Shown: positions 21,587 to 34,020, numbered from the stretch's first letter. The stretch: 64,000 nt of DNA from Isochrysis galbana (GCA_018136815.1 CM030931.1:7336399-7400398), one strand, 5' to 3'. Translations and numbers: made by a program. The notes: generated by a model from the letters alone, not told the origin.

Positions 21587-22458
21587 ACTAAGTTTATACT
21601 TAGTTCGCCCATGGGGGGGCACGAGCCCCCCTCTCTCTCCACTCCTCCCCTGCCATGGGGCGGGAGGATCCACCCACTCTCCTGGCACGCCTGATGGCCT
21701 GCCAGGAGCACACAGCCCTGCTGACCCATTCATCTCCCTACAGGCCCGCCTGACTCGCCCGCCCTGGCCCGTCGTGGCCTGCCCATTCCTCTGACCAGCC
21801 CCTCCTCCCCCTGGGCCCCCCTGTTCAGGACCCCCCAGCCAGCTCCAGTCGACCCGCAGGGCCGCGGAGCGCCAGCGAGGGAGAGGCAGGAGGGGCCAGG
21901 GCCATGCCCCAGCCTCACCTGCCCCCTGAGCTGTGCTCCCAGGCCCTGCAGGCCATCTGGGGACCTGAAGAGGGGCCGCAGGCGCGCGCCATGGGCCCCC
22001 GCCGCAGGGAAGAGAGGAGGAAAAGGGAAGAGGCAGGGGAGGGGGGAGCGGCAGCTCTCCCCTCCGGCAGTAACGTGTCTTCTCGCCCCGTTTGGGTAAG
22101 AGAAGACGGGGGCGCCAGAGCCAGGAGGGAAGGGCCGCGGCTCGCCGTGGCCACTCGCACTAGCGAGGGAGATTAGCGCTTCTGGGCCCCTATCTCACGA
22201 GTGCCCCCCCCCCCCCCGCGTTGCTTTTACCCGAAAGGGGTTTTCCCCCAGCGTGGACTCGAGGAGAGGACGCGCTGGGGTGCGCGGGGTCGGTGCATGC
22301 ACTGGGGGGAGGACAAATATCGAGGGGAGGGGGCGGTGCCCCCTCCCCCCGGTAGCACCCGGACACCTGGCTCGTCAGGCATGGCGGGATTCCGGGACGG
22401 AAAAGTTGTGTCCAATTAGCTAGTGGGGTTGGCTAGGATATAACATTGATTATTTTAT
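21587..22458 (+). mobile_element. SINE-like family B, full-length copy
   Basis: This 872-bp element starts with the shared head (ACTAAGTTTATACTTAGTT), continues with the G/C hairpin (GGGGGGGCACGAGCCCCC), and ends GGTTGGCTAGGATATAACAT then an AT-rich tail. Perfect 18-bp target duplications flank it (TTCATATATACTAGCTCA at 21569-21586 and 22459-22476), so it is a recent non-LTR insertion. It encodes no plausible protein. Its 5' half resembles family A, but its 3' half and tail are different. Confidence 0.85.
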
Positions 22459-22593
22459 TTCATATATACTAGCTCAGAGCTCATGATACTACCAGTTCAG
22501 AGTTTCGCCTTCTTGGCCATCCTGTATTAACCTGCTACGCCCCGGCAGTAAGGAGTCAACGAGAGCCGGGGGCCTGCGAGGTGCGAGGGGGGA

Positions 22594-22772
22594 TGTTTGG
22601 ACTAAATGAACAGAAGCACAGGAGTTTTCTTGTATGATGTGCGAGATCTAAGTGTGAGGGTGGCAACGTCGTCTATCGGTCTTTCGGAGAGCGTGGTTCC
22701 CTTTGCGATGTTACCCTTCGTCTACACAATGATGCTATCTATCACTGGGCCCCAATGGGTTGGGGCAAAACA
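22594..22772 (+). repeat. Copia 5' LTR
   Basis: This is the 179-bp direct repeat identical to 28691-28869, with TG..CA ends. It lies 110 bp downstream of the SINE B copy. Confidence 0.95.
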
Positions 22773-25700
22773 TGGTACCCCCGCCGAGAGCAATTCGTCT
22801 CCCTTTCGCGCGCGTCTGAGCGCGCGTGCTCTGAGTCTCTACACCCAACACAAGGTTGGACCAAAGACAGAGACCGAACAACTTTTGTCATCAAAATGGT
22901 TGTTCGAATCCCCGGACCCGCTCAAGGAAGCGGATGTCGGACCCTACGCTTCACAACGGGTCCAACAAGCCCTGTTAACGCCTGCGCCGAGGCAGCGCGT
23001 CAATTTCCTGGAAAAGCTGAAGCTCAACAGCATTCAAAAAAATTCTCTGGTGAACGGGAATCACTTCCAGCATTCTCTGAACAATATATACCTCTCTTAC
23101 TGCCATCGGACGATGCGTTCACTCGCGGGTCGATGGTGTGCAGATCTGCCGCCGACTCGTACCGCTGAAGGAGTATGGATCGAATCTCACGCACGCAAGC
23201 CATCCAATGACTTTGGGAACTGTCATCCAAATCTTTTGCTGCACCTACCAAAGGTTTGGACTAATCCTTTTTGCTCATGGCCCCACAACTTCAAGATGAA
23301 GAAAGCCACTGCCGCTTCTGCGACGACTCACGTTGACTCTGTCCCTGAAACCATGGAAACTCACACGTTTTCGTCACCACTTCAAGCTCAAGCTGATGCT
23401 CATTGCTCATACGCTTTTATGATGGCTGAAGACAACCTTGAAGACTACGACTCTCGGAAATTCCGCTGCCGTCCGTTCGATGGCACCCCAGGCCGTCCGT
23501 TTGAAATCTTTTGTCGAGACTTTGGCAACGCCTTCTCCAGAGACTACATCGGCGATGCTGATCTTACCACCTGCATGTTGGGTTTAGACGTGGGTGGATA
23601 CCTTGAACAAGATCCAAATACCGACCGATCTGTGTTCGGTGGTATACCCATGTACCAATTCCACAATGCGGACGGCTCAGTAAGAGCCACGGCAAGACAA
23701 CAACTACATGATCACATCAAAAGGAAGCGTATACTATTCTCATACCTCATTGAACACATATCCAACTCCGATCTTAGAGAAATGCTTACCTCGCAAGCAC
23801 CTCATGATGGAGCTAAGGCGTATAAACTCTTATATGAACAATGTCACCAAGAAGTCGACGACCTTACACTGATCGAACATGACGCCAAGTGGGACAATGT
23901 ATCTCTCCTCACTGTGGGAATCAATGAACATTCAATATCGAACTTGATCGCCCATCTACATAGCCTTAACGCGAAGCGACCTACCAACCAACAAAAATCA
24001 AAAGACCAGCTGGTTATCAAAGTTCTTTCTTGCATCACCTCCGACATCTCAGAGTCACTAGCCCACAGTTGTCAGGAGGAGATCGCTGCAGCTCCCCTCA
24101 AACGCAAATTTTGGACCAATAATGAGCGAGACATTTTGAAGCTAAAAACAGACCTGCAACCACTGTGGAGGATCAAGTTTAACCAGGGCGCCATTACAAT
24201 TCCCAAAGAAGGTGGGCGACGTGCAACGGGTGGTGGAGCTCGCCCGGATGCATCATACGCGAAAGATTCCGCCCTCATGGCTAAATCATCCGATCAACCA
24301 CAACGTGCGGTCTTAAGTGCATCTCAAACATTGAAATCAGCCAGATGCTATCGTTGCCAGGGATCGAGCCATCAAGCTAATGTATGCCCCACTCCCGCGG
24401 ATCACTCGGTTACCATCCATGACTGGATAGCTGCCCTCCAATCTCATGCTGGCTCTCGTGCTAAGTTTAAAATCGGACGTGGAAGGGGGAAAGGCTACAA
24501 CAATAACAATGGCAAAACCGGTAGGGGAAAAGGTGGCTCCGCTTACATCCTATCCGATGATGGAAACAGCAACGACTCCCCTTCTACCAAAAACAACAAC
24601 GCCGAGGCTCGCGCCGAAGCAGCTAACTTCACCGCCGGAGAGGAATGGCACGACATCGTTGACGACACCGCTTTCTCTACCTCTACATCCACATGGCCAA
24701 CCACGACTATTTCTCACTCTCCAATTCCCGACTTCATAAATTGGCTACTCCTTATTTGGAACACTGTAGTCAGCCTGATAAAACGGTTCATTACCAAGAA
24801 AACCATCTACCATACTGACACAGCTCTCCTCTCACACGCATCTTCTGGGCGGCAAATGGACTTCATCATCGACTGTGGCGCCACGAAACATTGCATCTCA
24901 AATGAGCTCGAGCTTGACCATATCACTGATGACGACCCACGGACATTCATAATCATCGGAGATGGTCGCCGTGTGCCTGTTTCCAAAATTGGAGACATGA
25001 CGATCGTCGTTAATGCTCAGCTACCTCTGGGTAACAACAAGTATGCACAAAGGAGAGTACCCATCCGCCTCACGGGCGTGAGAGTCGTCCCCGGCCTTGC
25101 GGCTAGGCTCTTTAGCTGCCGAGCCGGATACGAGAATGATAATATCTCTACCTTCCTTAACAAGGATTGCTACCTACGGCTACCAGGGGGAGAAATTGCT
25201 CACATGGCCGCCTCAGGCCATCATTACATTCTCAACTTTGACACCGCGCTCCTAGTCATGGATTCCCCCGATGAAGATCTCAGCAACACATCCCCGGCCC
25301 TATGGCATGCACGACTAGGACATTTTAATGTCCACCGCATACGATCTGCGATGACGTCTAGGGGAACGTACAACGCTCACGCCTCGCAACACAAGCTGGC
25401 ATGTACAGCTTGCTCTGCCAATCAACGCCGGTCTCCTCACAAGGCAAAGCCACCTCAATCTCGGACGTACACACACTTTGGGGAAAAGGTGGTATCTGAC
25501 ACTTGTGGCCCATTCCCACCATCACCGTCTGGGCTGCGATATGCCATTGTCTTCGTGGATATGTTCTCCCGGCTCGTTTCTGTCTACTTCCTGAGATCGA
25601 AATCTTCCGCCGACGTCCTCATCGCGGCGCAAACATTTGTCGGGGACATGGCTTATCTTCTCACCAAGACCTCAATCCCTGGGATCGTTGACCAATGGCA

Positions 25701-26638
25701 CACAGATAACGGAACCGAATTCACGGCGTCCGCAATTGATGCCTTCTGCTCAGAACTAGGCATTCGCCGCTCGTTCTCCATTGCAGACGCCCCGCAAACA
25801 AACGGTGTGGCGGAAAGAACGTGGGGAGTTCTCCTCCGCAGTATGAGAGTAATGCTTGCGCACGCAGGTAGCGATGTGTTCTTCACCACTCTGTGGCCGT
25901 TTCTTATGTCACAGGCCGCCGCAATCCACAATTCTCTCCCGTCCTTCTCATTCTCGCCACCAGAGGTTCCGTGGCACAGAGCCGACCCGCGTCGATCTCC
26001 TGCCACTCTCTCACGCTTCCGCGTCATGTTATGTAATTGCTGGGTTCACCTCGACAATCCCAGCTCTAAGTTGGCTCCGCGCCGCTCTCCTGCGATCCAC
26101 CTGGGCTGGGATGCCCGCCGCCGAGGATACTTCGTCTTCGTACCCTCTCTGCGTCGAATTACCACAGCAGTTGACGTTAGTTTTGAAGAAACTACCTTCA
26201 CCTCTTTCGCCGGTGTTTCCCGCCGCCCTCCCACAGCAGTCTCCTCCGGCCTTGTCCGTCGCGCATCCGATGCTGCAGCCCTTCCCACCCCGACCCGTCG
26301 CCTCACGCCACTCGAGCGCGCGCCTCCGCCGCCAGTGCCAGTCTCCCCCGTCGCGCCGCCATCCCCTGCCGCACGAGCGACCGCCTCGGTCGTGGGGGAG
26401 TCCTCCTCTTCCACAAGGGTGGAACCAATCATTGCTCAAGCTCTCCTGGCAGCAACATCAGCTGGCCCCATACCAGAGCCTCGCTCATTCAAGGAGGCGA
26501 TTAGCGACCCAGTGTACGGCGAGAAATGGATGGAAGCGATGCAAGAGGATGTCAAAGGCAAATACGAGACCAACAGGGCATGGAAACTGGTGAAAGCCAA
26601 TGAAATCCCAACTGGGCGCAAACCAATGAAAGGCAAAT
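22773..26638 (+). mobile_element. Copia gag, protease and integrase region
   Basis: Gag is followed by a CCHC knuckle (CYRCQGSSHQANVC, about 24345-24386). The aspartic protease site reads FIIDCGATKHCI (about 24862). Next come the pre-integrase histidine/cysteine block (ALWHARLGHFNV..CTACSANQ) and the integrase core (VSDTCGPFPPSPSG, WHTDNGTEFTASAI). A proline-rich linker leads to the start of reverse transcriptase (WMEAMQEDV). Part of a fossil element. Confidence 0.9.
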
Positions 26639-27735
26639 GACAAAACGGAAGTGAAGCACCTAACGAAAGCCCTCCAGAAACTCGACGCCAGAACACAAAC
26701 CCAGAACGGGCCCCAACGATGGAAGGACAGACTCCCGGTCGATAAGAACACGTGGAAGCACTTGGCACGCATATACACCTCCCCAATGATGACGGCGAGA
26801 GACTCATACTTGCACTTCCAACACATCACGCATCGTAGAATAGGGACACATAACAGATTCCCCGGAAGAGACCCGACGTGCCGACTCTGCAAACAATCAC
26901 ACGAATCATCTACGCACCTTGGGACATGCCCGACGCTAGACGACATATTCGACATGATACACGAACTGACAGAATACCATCCAACTCAACACGTTTCGAC
27001 TCCCACCGACCAAGCAGTAGATAGACTGTTCATACTCCCCAACACGCACTCGCCACACTCTAGAGAAATACTATACATCCTAGCATGGAGATACATTCTA
27101 ACAGATTTTTACAGAGTACACTTCGACAACATAACATTTGATAGCAAACAAATCAAAAAAAGAATACTGACGAGATACACCGCACTAGTAAAGGCAGCGC
27201 ATTTCGGCAACTCCACTGACGCGGCCAGAAGAGCCCAAGCAGACATGGGCCGACAACCAAAAAAACGGATAAACACCAGCGACTTCCGCCCTCTATTCGA
27301 CGTAATAGACAACGACACACTAGCACCAAGCCATACCCTAAAGATAGCAACGCAGAAACTGGAGATCGAACACATCCTCGTACGAGAAAACAAGGAACAT
27401 GCGAGCGACCAGGGATAGCGCCCTGGCTACAAGGGAGGAGAAACTCCCTAAAGACCCACCCATAGGGGAAAGCCGCAAGGCTGGGCCCCCACAAAGAGGC
27501 GCAACCCAAAGCGCCTCACAGCAACGGCGAGCCGAAAGGCCCGCCCCCCCCCCCCCTGACGCCAGACCCAAAGTAGTGCACATGGGTCGACCCCCCGAAA
27601 CCGAACAAAAAGGACCGAGGGGGGGTGCGAAAGGGGAGAGAGGGTGGGGCAAGGGCGATGTCAGGGGCAGCCCCCAAGGCGCGGGGCGGAGGATAGCAAA
27701 GTAGTAGGCATCTTCAAGAATATTTTTTTTTTAGT
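26635..27735 (+). mobile_element. LINE2 copy nested in Copia
   Basis: A 5'-truncated non-LTR retrotransposon lies inside the Copia polymerase region. It encodes the ORF2 C-terminus (about 26636-27418) with NGPQRWKDRLPVD, HITHRRIGTHNRF and the CCHC knuckle CRLCKQSHESSTHLGTC, closely related to the copy at 60240-62345. Its 3' untranslated region holds a GNRA-loop hairpin (27471-27482) and the sense strand ends AAGAATATT plus a T-run. Being inside a Copia element with identical LTRs, it must be a young insertion. Confidence 0.85.
27471..27482 (+). other. Conserved hairpin, LINE2 3' UTR
   Basis: AGCC-GCAA-GGCT forms a 4-bp stem with a GNRA tetraloop, followed by GGGCCCCCAC. The LINE2 copy at 60351-60362 reads GGCC-GGAA-GGCC on its sense strand, a compensatory A-T to G-C change that keeps the pairing. 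GCC-GCAA-GGC also occurs in both LINE1 3' regions. Confidence 0.6.
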
Positions 27736-27739
27736 CGAC

Positions 27740-28663
27740 GCCTTTATCGCCCAATATTCCAAGCGCTTCAATGTGAGTATTGTTGGAGAACCATCTCGAT
27801 TTCTAGGTTTTGAGATTATTCGAGACCGATCCCGCCGTCTCATGACACTTCGTCAGACCAAGTATATTGAAGAAATCGCCAACACATTCCTGAGTGAACG
27901 CACGAGTAAATCATTCAGCACTCCAATTTGCTCCTCCAAAATAGACGAATTCCACAAACTAACTGGTGCTACAACCGACGTTGAAAGGTCTCGGATGCGA
28001 TCAAAATCTTACCTTCAACTCATGGGATCATTACTATGGGTGACCATCACTCGGCCAGACATTTCATTCTTTGTCTCTTTCCTATGTCAATTTATGCAGG
28101 ATCCCTCTCCTCACAACTACGACGCGGCCCTCGGAATCGTCAGTTATCTCCAATATTCGAAACATCTTGGGCTAACTTTTGATGGAAACAACTCGTCGCT
28201 TGATGTTTATGCTGACTCATCATGGGGCTCTCTCCCAAAGCCCTTCGCTGGATATGTAATTAAGTATGGGGGAGCGTCAATTTCATTTCAATCAAAGAAA
28301 CTCAAGCTGGTCGCTCAATCATCTGCTGAAGCTGAAACGGCAGTCTACGCTCTAGCTGCCCGAAATCTACAATTCACTCTTCACTTATTCGACTTCCTTG
28401 ACCGACCCCAGCAGCTCCCCATCCAAATATTCACAGACAATTCGGCAACCCGCGACTCGATCAAGAATCCTGGAGTAACGGCTCGAACTCGTCACTATGT
28501 TCGTTGGTTACTATACGCTCGAGAGCAATTCCTCCATCACATCTCTGTCCCGAAATGGATCTCTACCTCGCAGATGACGGCTGATATCTTCACGAAATGT
28601 CTTGACAAAACGACATTCCTTCGCCACCGTTGTTCACTCCTGAATGAAAATGTTGTCATCTAA
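27740..28663 (+). mobile_element. Copia reverse transcriptase end and RNase H region
   Basis: The frame has the end of a Copia reverse transcriptase (PSRFLGFEIIRD..LRQTKYIEEI) and RNase H motifs (DVYADSSWG, KLVAQSSAEAE, IFTDNSATRD, MTADIFTKCLDK). It is followed within 30 bp by the polypurine tract and the 3' LTR. Part of a fossil element. Confidence 0.9.
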
Positions 28664-28690
28664 TCAGCGTTAGGTCACGCTGTGGGGGAG

Positions 28691-28869
28691 TGTTTGGACT
28701 AAATGAACAGAAGCACAGGAGTTTTCTTGTATGATGTGCGAGATCTAAGTGTGAGGGTGGCAACGTCGTCTATCGGTCTTTCGGAGAGCGTGGTTCCCTT
28801 TGCGATGTTACCCTTCGTCTACACAATGATGCTATCTATCACTGGGCCCCAATGGGTTGGGGCAAAACA
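28691..28869 (+). repeat. Copia 3' LTR
   Basis: This is identical over 179 bp to the 5' LTR and is followed by the GGGGA target duplication. Confidence 0.95.
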
Positions 28870-28874
28870 GGGGA

Positions 28875-29491
28875 GGTATAATCAGGTATCCGGTACTCTG
28901 CTTAGTGCCTTGGGTCTTAGTGCGGTCATGTGTCATAGAGTGTGTCGTGGCTTGTCGTGGCAGTAGCGGGACTATTTATATTACATGTCGAAGTGGGGAG
29001 GGGGGAGGCGGAGGCCTACTCTCATCGTCTCTCTCGTTGTTCTTGTCGAGAGACCAAGTGAAGACTCTCCCTGCTGAAGCGGTGAAGAAGTCGGGACATT
29101 TTATAAGAGGGAAGCGAAGAAGCCTGCAGGAGAGAGCTTTCCCCAGCACCTCCCGGAGGAGGAGCAAGAGCGGGGGGGGGGGGGGGGGGGGGGAGAGAGA
29201 GAGAGAGAGCGGGAGGGAGGGAGAGAGGGAGGGAGAGCCAGGAGGAGAGAGAGGGGGGCGGGGGGGGAGGAGAGGGGGGGGGGAAGGCGGTGGTTCGGCT
29301 CACCGCAGCGACGATCTCGCGCTGCTGAGAGCTCTCTGTGTGGACCGCCGCCGCCGCCTCCCCCCCCTTCCCTCGAGCCCCACTGCTCCAACCTCACGTT
29401 CTCCACTTCTCTTCTTCAGCGTATATTTATTCCTTTATTGTCCTTTCATCGTTGCCCGTCTCTCTCTCTCACTCTCTGCGTGGGTGCGGCG
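28875..29491. other. Intergenic, upstream of Sel1-repeat gene
   Basis: A purine tract at 29168-29284 contains an 18-base G-run and GAGAGAG/GGGAGGGAG repeats, a likely triplex- or quadruplex-forming block about 200 bp upstream of the HRD3-like start codon. No gene is seen. Confidence 0.5.
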
Positions 29492-32367
29492 ATGGGCTCT
29501 CTCGCCTCTCCACGTGGCGCGGTGGCCGCGCTGGTGCTGCTGTGCACGGCGCCAGCACGCGGGCTGAGCGACGGCTTCGGCAGCTCCACCCCTTCGATGA
29601 GCCCCGCCGATATAGACGCGGTCCTCAACGCCCACCTCACCTTCATGCCAGACAGGGTGAGAGAGGAGGCTTCCCCTTCCTCCCCTTCCTCCTCGTTATC
29701 CCATTCTCCTGGCTCGTGGGAGACGGTGGCACGCACACTGACGGGTCTCCAGAAGCTCGACTGTGGGTACGATGCCGGAGTCGACGGGCGCATCACCCAC
29801 AAGGAGCTCGAGCTCCTCAACGCGACTGAGGCGATGGTCGAGGTGAGCAATGGCACTGCCCCTAGACCTTGCTCGCCGCATGGGCTCCTCACCCCCTCCC
29901 GCGCACCATCTTTCTCCCGCCCTGCACGCGGCGCAGGCGGCTGCAGGTGGCGATAGCCTAGCCATGGCTGGTCTCGGCCACCTCTACCTCATCGGCGACG
30001 CTTGCTCTCCCAAGCGCAACCTGACCTGGGCGACGCACTGGCTCGACGGTGCTGCTGCGCAGGGACAGCCGGATGCCCTCGCAATGCTCGGCTTCCTCGC
30101 TGAGTCGCGCGTGCTTTCGCGGCTGTACAACTTCACGGGGCATGAGCCAGGCGCTGCTATTGGCGCTCAGGCCGGCACATCCGCGTCGGCAGATGCGATG
30201 CTCGGCCGTTCGTTGTACGAGAAGTCGGTCACCTCCGGTGGATCACTGCTTGCCTCAATGGCTCTTGGCTCACAGTATGCCAATGGGTTCGGCGGAGTTG
30301 CCGCCTCGTGCCCCGCGGCCGCCGCACACTACGAATCGGCAGCAATGGCAGCAATCGCCTCCCTCGACAAGAAGAGACAGCTGAACGTCGAGCAGGGTTG
30401 GCTCGAGTCGCAGGCCGAGGTCAAGACGTTGCTCCATCCGGGCAAGGTGGAGCATGAAGGGGTTGACGCTGCATCCGTTGAGTACATGGATTACTGCGCT
30501 CACGTGGGCGATGTCGCTGGGCAGGTGCGAACAATCGTGCGGTGTTGGTTATGTGTGCATCGTGGTGATCCCAATATGAGCGTTATGCTGCATCTCGCCT
30601 CGCGACCCCTATCGTTGCCATCGGCCTTCTCACGGCAAGTCGCTGTGCTCATTCCCTCAACGCGGCGCCCCTTCATCATGCTTGCCCCCGCAGGTTGGAA
30701 TGGGCCATTTATACCACTCGGGCAGTCATGGGGTGCCTCGCGACGTGCGCGCGGCCGAGCATTGGTTCCGCAAGGCAGCCGAGCGTGGCGACCCGATGGG
30801 CCACGCCAACTTGGGACTGATGCTTCTTCGAGCCGGTAACGGGGACGCAGCCATCGGCCCCCTGCGGCGTGCCGCCAAGCGCAACGATCCGTCAGGTTGG
30901 GCTGGTCTCGGCTACGCCTACTACTATGGCGTTGGGCTTAAACGCGACTTGAAGCTAGCTGCGAAAGCCATTGCTGCCGCGGCAAAGCTGGGGCATCTCG
31001 ATGCGATCTATAACCTGGGCGTGCTGGCTCTCAAGGGTGAAGGCATGCCTGCCTCTGTTGCAAAGGCGTACCGCTTTTGGTCCGTGGCCGCCGAATTCCA
31101 GCATCCGCTGGCCCAGGTGAGGGACCGCACCTCGGCCTCTTCGAGTTATTCTCGAGTTATTCGGCTCGAATAGTTGCTCATCCCGTGCGTTCCTTTCCGC
31201 GGAAAGACTCCATCCCCTTCATCCCACGTGCTCGACCTTCATCTCCCATTGTCGCTCCCTCAGCTCCTTGTTGGACGAATGAAGCTCCGCGGGCTTGGCG
31301 TACCAAAGGAGTGCCGCACGGCCCTCTTTTTCCTCGCGCACGCAGCGGGCCAGGCGCCGGCCGTGACCCATCTACTCTCACAGGGACTCCAGGCACATCA
31401 AGCGAACCGACCCCAGAGGGCACTTATGCATTACACCCTAGCAGGTGCGCACATTTGCCCCCTCGATGCCTTGCGCAGACGTCGTCCAGCACAATGAATC
31501 TGCCACTGCTCCCAGCACCTCCATAAGTGCTCGGGTGTTCCGTCGCAACCACATTCGGCCCGCCGCCCTTGCAGCTCACATGGGGATCGAACAAGCCCTG
31601 ACCAACGCTGGCTTCCTTTATCGCAATTCTATGCCGGCACTGCAACCTTCGCGCTCAAGCGCCTTCCGAACGTACGCGGCGGAGTATCTTCGACGCGCAG
31701 CCATCGTGGGCTCCATCGATGCATCTGTTCAGCTGGTACGTAACGCACACGGATAACGCTCTGTCCCATGCCAGCCGCATAGGGCACGCCAGCCGCACAG
31801 AGCACGCTAGGCGAAGTAGCGTGCTGCGAGACAGCTTTGAGCTTCGGTGCCAGAAGTCCATGGCGTGAGAGAATGCAGCGCAATGGTGCGGGCCATCAAC
31901 CCGCGTTCAGGCACTCATGACCATTCGCTCCATCTTGGCACCCATGTTCCTTGCAGGCCAATCTGCTTTCAGACCCCTCACAGCCGGCCCTTTCGCGCGA
32001 CTACCCACTTGCGAACCAGTTGTACAGCGAGGCTGCACAGTATGGCTCGCGTGATGCCTTGTTCCATCTTGGCTATAATTATCTCAAGGGGCGAGGTGTC
32101 CGTCGCGACCTCGGCAAGGCGCTCGCGCTTCTTCGCGACGCGGGCTTTAGGTCTCGCCATGTCAGGCTACGTGGACTAGAGGGGCTCGGCTTTCGCGCGG
32201 CGCAATTGCTCTATGAGGCGCGCGTGGCGCTTGTTTTCGTGGCGCTTGGCTCATTCGTGTTGGCAACTGGTGGCAAGGGTGTGCCTGGGCTTGGGGGTGG
32301 TGGCGGCGCGCAACTAGGAGAATGGGTTGATGACGCGGACGACGACGAATTCGATGACTTTGACTAG
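29492..32367 (+). CDS. SEL1L: HRD3/SEL1L-like ERAD protein, 7 exons
   Basis: I deduce exons 29492-29656, 29753-29842, 29937-30524, 30694-31116, 31264-31444, 31575-31735 and 31957-32367. All introns are GT-AG (94-221 nt) and the exons join in phase to 672 residues. The protein starts with a signal peptide (VAALVLLCTAPARG). It carries many Sel1-type repeats (MAGLGHLYLIGDA, GMGHLYHSGSHGVPRD, HANLGLMLL, GLGYAYYYGVGLKRD, AIYNLGVLALKGEG, ALFHLGYNYLKGRGVRRD). It ends with one membrane helix (ALVFVALGSFVLATGG) and an acidic tail (DDADDDEFDDFD). SEL1L/Hrd3 sits in the ER membrane, binds misfolded glycoproteins in the lumen and hands them to the Hrd1 ubiquitin ligase. Layout and length fit that family better than a soluble Sel1 protein. 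Confidence 0.85.
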
Positions 32368-32744
32368 TCGAGGCTAGCAGCCGCGTACGGGATATCATTT
32401 CGTCGCTGCCCGCATGATCTATGGAGCAAGTACAAGTGAGTGAAGAGCAACTAGAGCGCTACGCTCCCTGTGTTGTTCTTGCTTCAACGTCTGAAGATGT
32501 CGAATGTAAAGCAGCCAAAAAGATTCCAACGTGAGAGGGCGAACGGGGAGCCGGGCGCATAAGCGTTAGCGGCTTGCGTCGGATACGCGCGAGAGATGCG
32601 GGTGCTCAAGTATCACGGATGCGACATCCCGCTCCAACCGATCATTCGGACGTGCGACCGACCACAGCCACTATCACAGCACGATAAACACCGTAACATT
32701 TAAGGGTGACGGAACCCTACAACATATTCGGGATAAACAGACAA
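32368..32744. other. Intergenic, nothing recognised
   Basis: This is the 3' flank of the HRD3-like gene. No frame or repeat is seen before element C begins. Confidence 0.4.
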
Positions 32745-32766
32745 CTATCGTTAAACCGATAGGGTC

Positions 32767-33429
32767 ATGGAGCGCGCGCCGCTCCCCTCCCCTCCTGCCG
32801 CCCCACCCGCCGCGACGGATGATCGGGCCATGCTCGACGCCTCGCACCCGAAGCGCCCACGAGAGGGCGCCCCACCGACCAAGGTGCGCACGAGGCGCGA
32901 CCCGAGCCGTCCCCGGACAGCCACACGCCAGCAAGGACACCATGCCCAGCATGGCCACCACAGCCCCCAACTCCTCCCAACCACTCATGGCCACACGACA
33001 GCTGTGACAAGCCGGCCCAGAGCCGCATCCCATAGGGAAAGCCGCAAGGCTGGGCCCCCACAAAGCCGCGGTACTGACCCCGTGCGACAGCACGAGGCAC
33101 AGACCTGGCCAGACATCTCACCAACTCCAAGGGAGGAACAGTCAAACTGGTGCAGCACAAGCTGCACCAGGGGAACGGAATGGCAGACCGCACCCCCAAG
33201 CTCCTGGGCCCAACCTACAGTCCCTCCGTCGCCGCGGGCGACGACGAGGACAGTCGAGACAAATCCAGAACAGACCCACAGCCAAGCCTGCACCCACACA
33301 AACACCAAGAGGGGCACATGCCCACACCACAAGCGTAGCGAAACGCACCACGATCCTGATGCTCCCGCATCAGACCACGCTCAAGGGGCATGGGACTCTC
33401 CCCATGCCTCCGGGACCCGCAAATTCTAG
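32767..33429 (+). CDS. Element C ORF1-like protein
   Basis: The 220-residue frame starts at the ATG directly after the 5' hairpin. It is rich in Pro, His, Thr and Arg and has a basic HPKRPREG segment that could be a nuclear signal. The copy at 15770-16011 shares MERA at the start and KRPREGA. No domain is recognised. An RNA-binding ORF1 role is inference from position alone. Confidence 0.35.
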   Translation: MERAPLPSPPAAPPAATDDRAMLDASHPKRPREGAPPTKVRTRRDPSRPRTATRQQGHHAQHGHHSPQLLPTTHGHTTAVTSRPRAASHRESRKAGPPQSRGTDPVRQHEAQTWPDISPTPREEQSNWCSTSCTRGTEWQTAPPSSWAQPTVPPSPRATTRTVETNPEQTHSQACTHTNTKRGTCPHHKRSETHHDPDAPASDHAQGAWDSPHASGTRKF

Positions 33430-33462
33430 ACTAACCCCCACTCCGCCGCCGCCGGCCCTCAG

Positions 33463-34020
33463 ATGGCAGACATCCAAGACATCGAGCAAGAGATGGAACC
33501 TCTCGACTTCGACCCTATGCTGCAAATCCACATCATCTTCACGCCAACGGAACGGGACATCAAGGTCAAAGACGAGGCGGCCCTTAGCGCCATTGTAGCA
33601 CACCTCAACCGCCTGGAGGGTGTGGACCTCGAGCCGGACTTCATCTCAAAAAGCGCCTCAGGGGAAAGAAAGTTATCCTGCATCCTGCGATCTGCGATAT
33701 CGGATATCGGGACGGTGATGCGGGCGATGGTGGCGCCCCGCATTGTGCATTGCACACGCGCCCATGGAGGTGGCGACTTCCCCGTGGATGTAGCCAAGGA
33801 AAGCTACCCGTCGATGTGGGCACTCATCGAGCCATACCTGGGCCGTTGGTGCAATGTGGAGTTCATGCTCGTCAGCGACTACTCCGACGAGAACTCCAAC
33901 ATGCAATATCAAAAAGACCGAATTCATTGGAGACGAGAGATGAGGCGGCCGTCACGTACCTCTGCTTTTCTGACGTCATGCGTGTGTCACATCGTTGACA
34001 ACAACGTCATTAACGAGTGA
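33463..34020 (+). CDS. Hypothetical protein within element C
   Basis: The 185-residue frame begins with a clear ATG after a CAG. The first two thirds look like an ordinary globular protein (MADIQDIEQEMEPLDFDP, VSDYSDENSNM), with acidic start and mixed composition unlike the flanking low-complexity frame. I do not recognise a family. It lies between the ORF1-like frame and the LINE1 insertion, so it may be the second product of element C or a host exon. Confidence 0.4.
   Translation: MADIQDIEQEMEPLDFDPMLQIHIIFTPTERDIKVKDEAALSAIVAHLNRLEGVDLEPDFISKSASGERKLSCILRSAISDIGTVMRAMVAPRIVHCTRAHGGGDFPVDVAKESYPSMWALIEPYLGRWCNVEFMLVSDYSDENSNMQYQKDRIHWRREMRRPSRTSAFLTSCVCHIVDNNVINE

Larger units (their letters stand above)
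22594..28869 (+). mobile_element. Ty1/Copia LTR retrotransposon, broken
   Basis: Two identical 179-bp LTRs (TGTTTGG...CAAAACA) bound the element, and GGGGA flanks both sides (22589-22593 and 28870-28874). Identical LTRs mean a recent insertion. The order of parts is gag, protease, integrase, reverse transcriptase, RNase H, which is the Copia order. A polypurine tract (GTGGGGGAG) precedes the 3' LTR, and TGGTACCCCC directly after the 5' LTR is a candidate primer site. A LINE2 copy sits inside the polymerase region (26635-27735). The element is broken, with at least one large break, and is treated as a fossil. Confidence 0.95.

Noticed and set aside
22903-22925. Second T-arm-like word GTTCGAATCCCCGG inside the Copia leader
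   Set aside because: It lies in the internal leader of the retroelement without the other tRNA arms; treated as chance.
31445-31478. A 34-nt intron in the Sel1-repeat gene
   Set aside because: It keeps the frame, but the acceptor at 31573-31574 gives a 130-nt intron like the others and joins HYTLA to AHMGIEQAL, which fits a Sel1 repeat.
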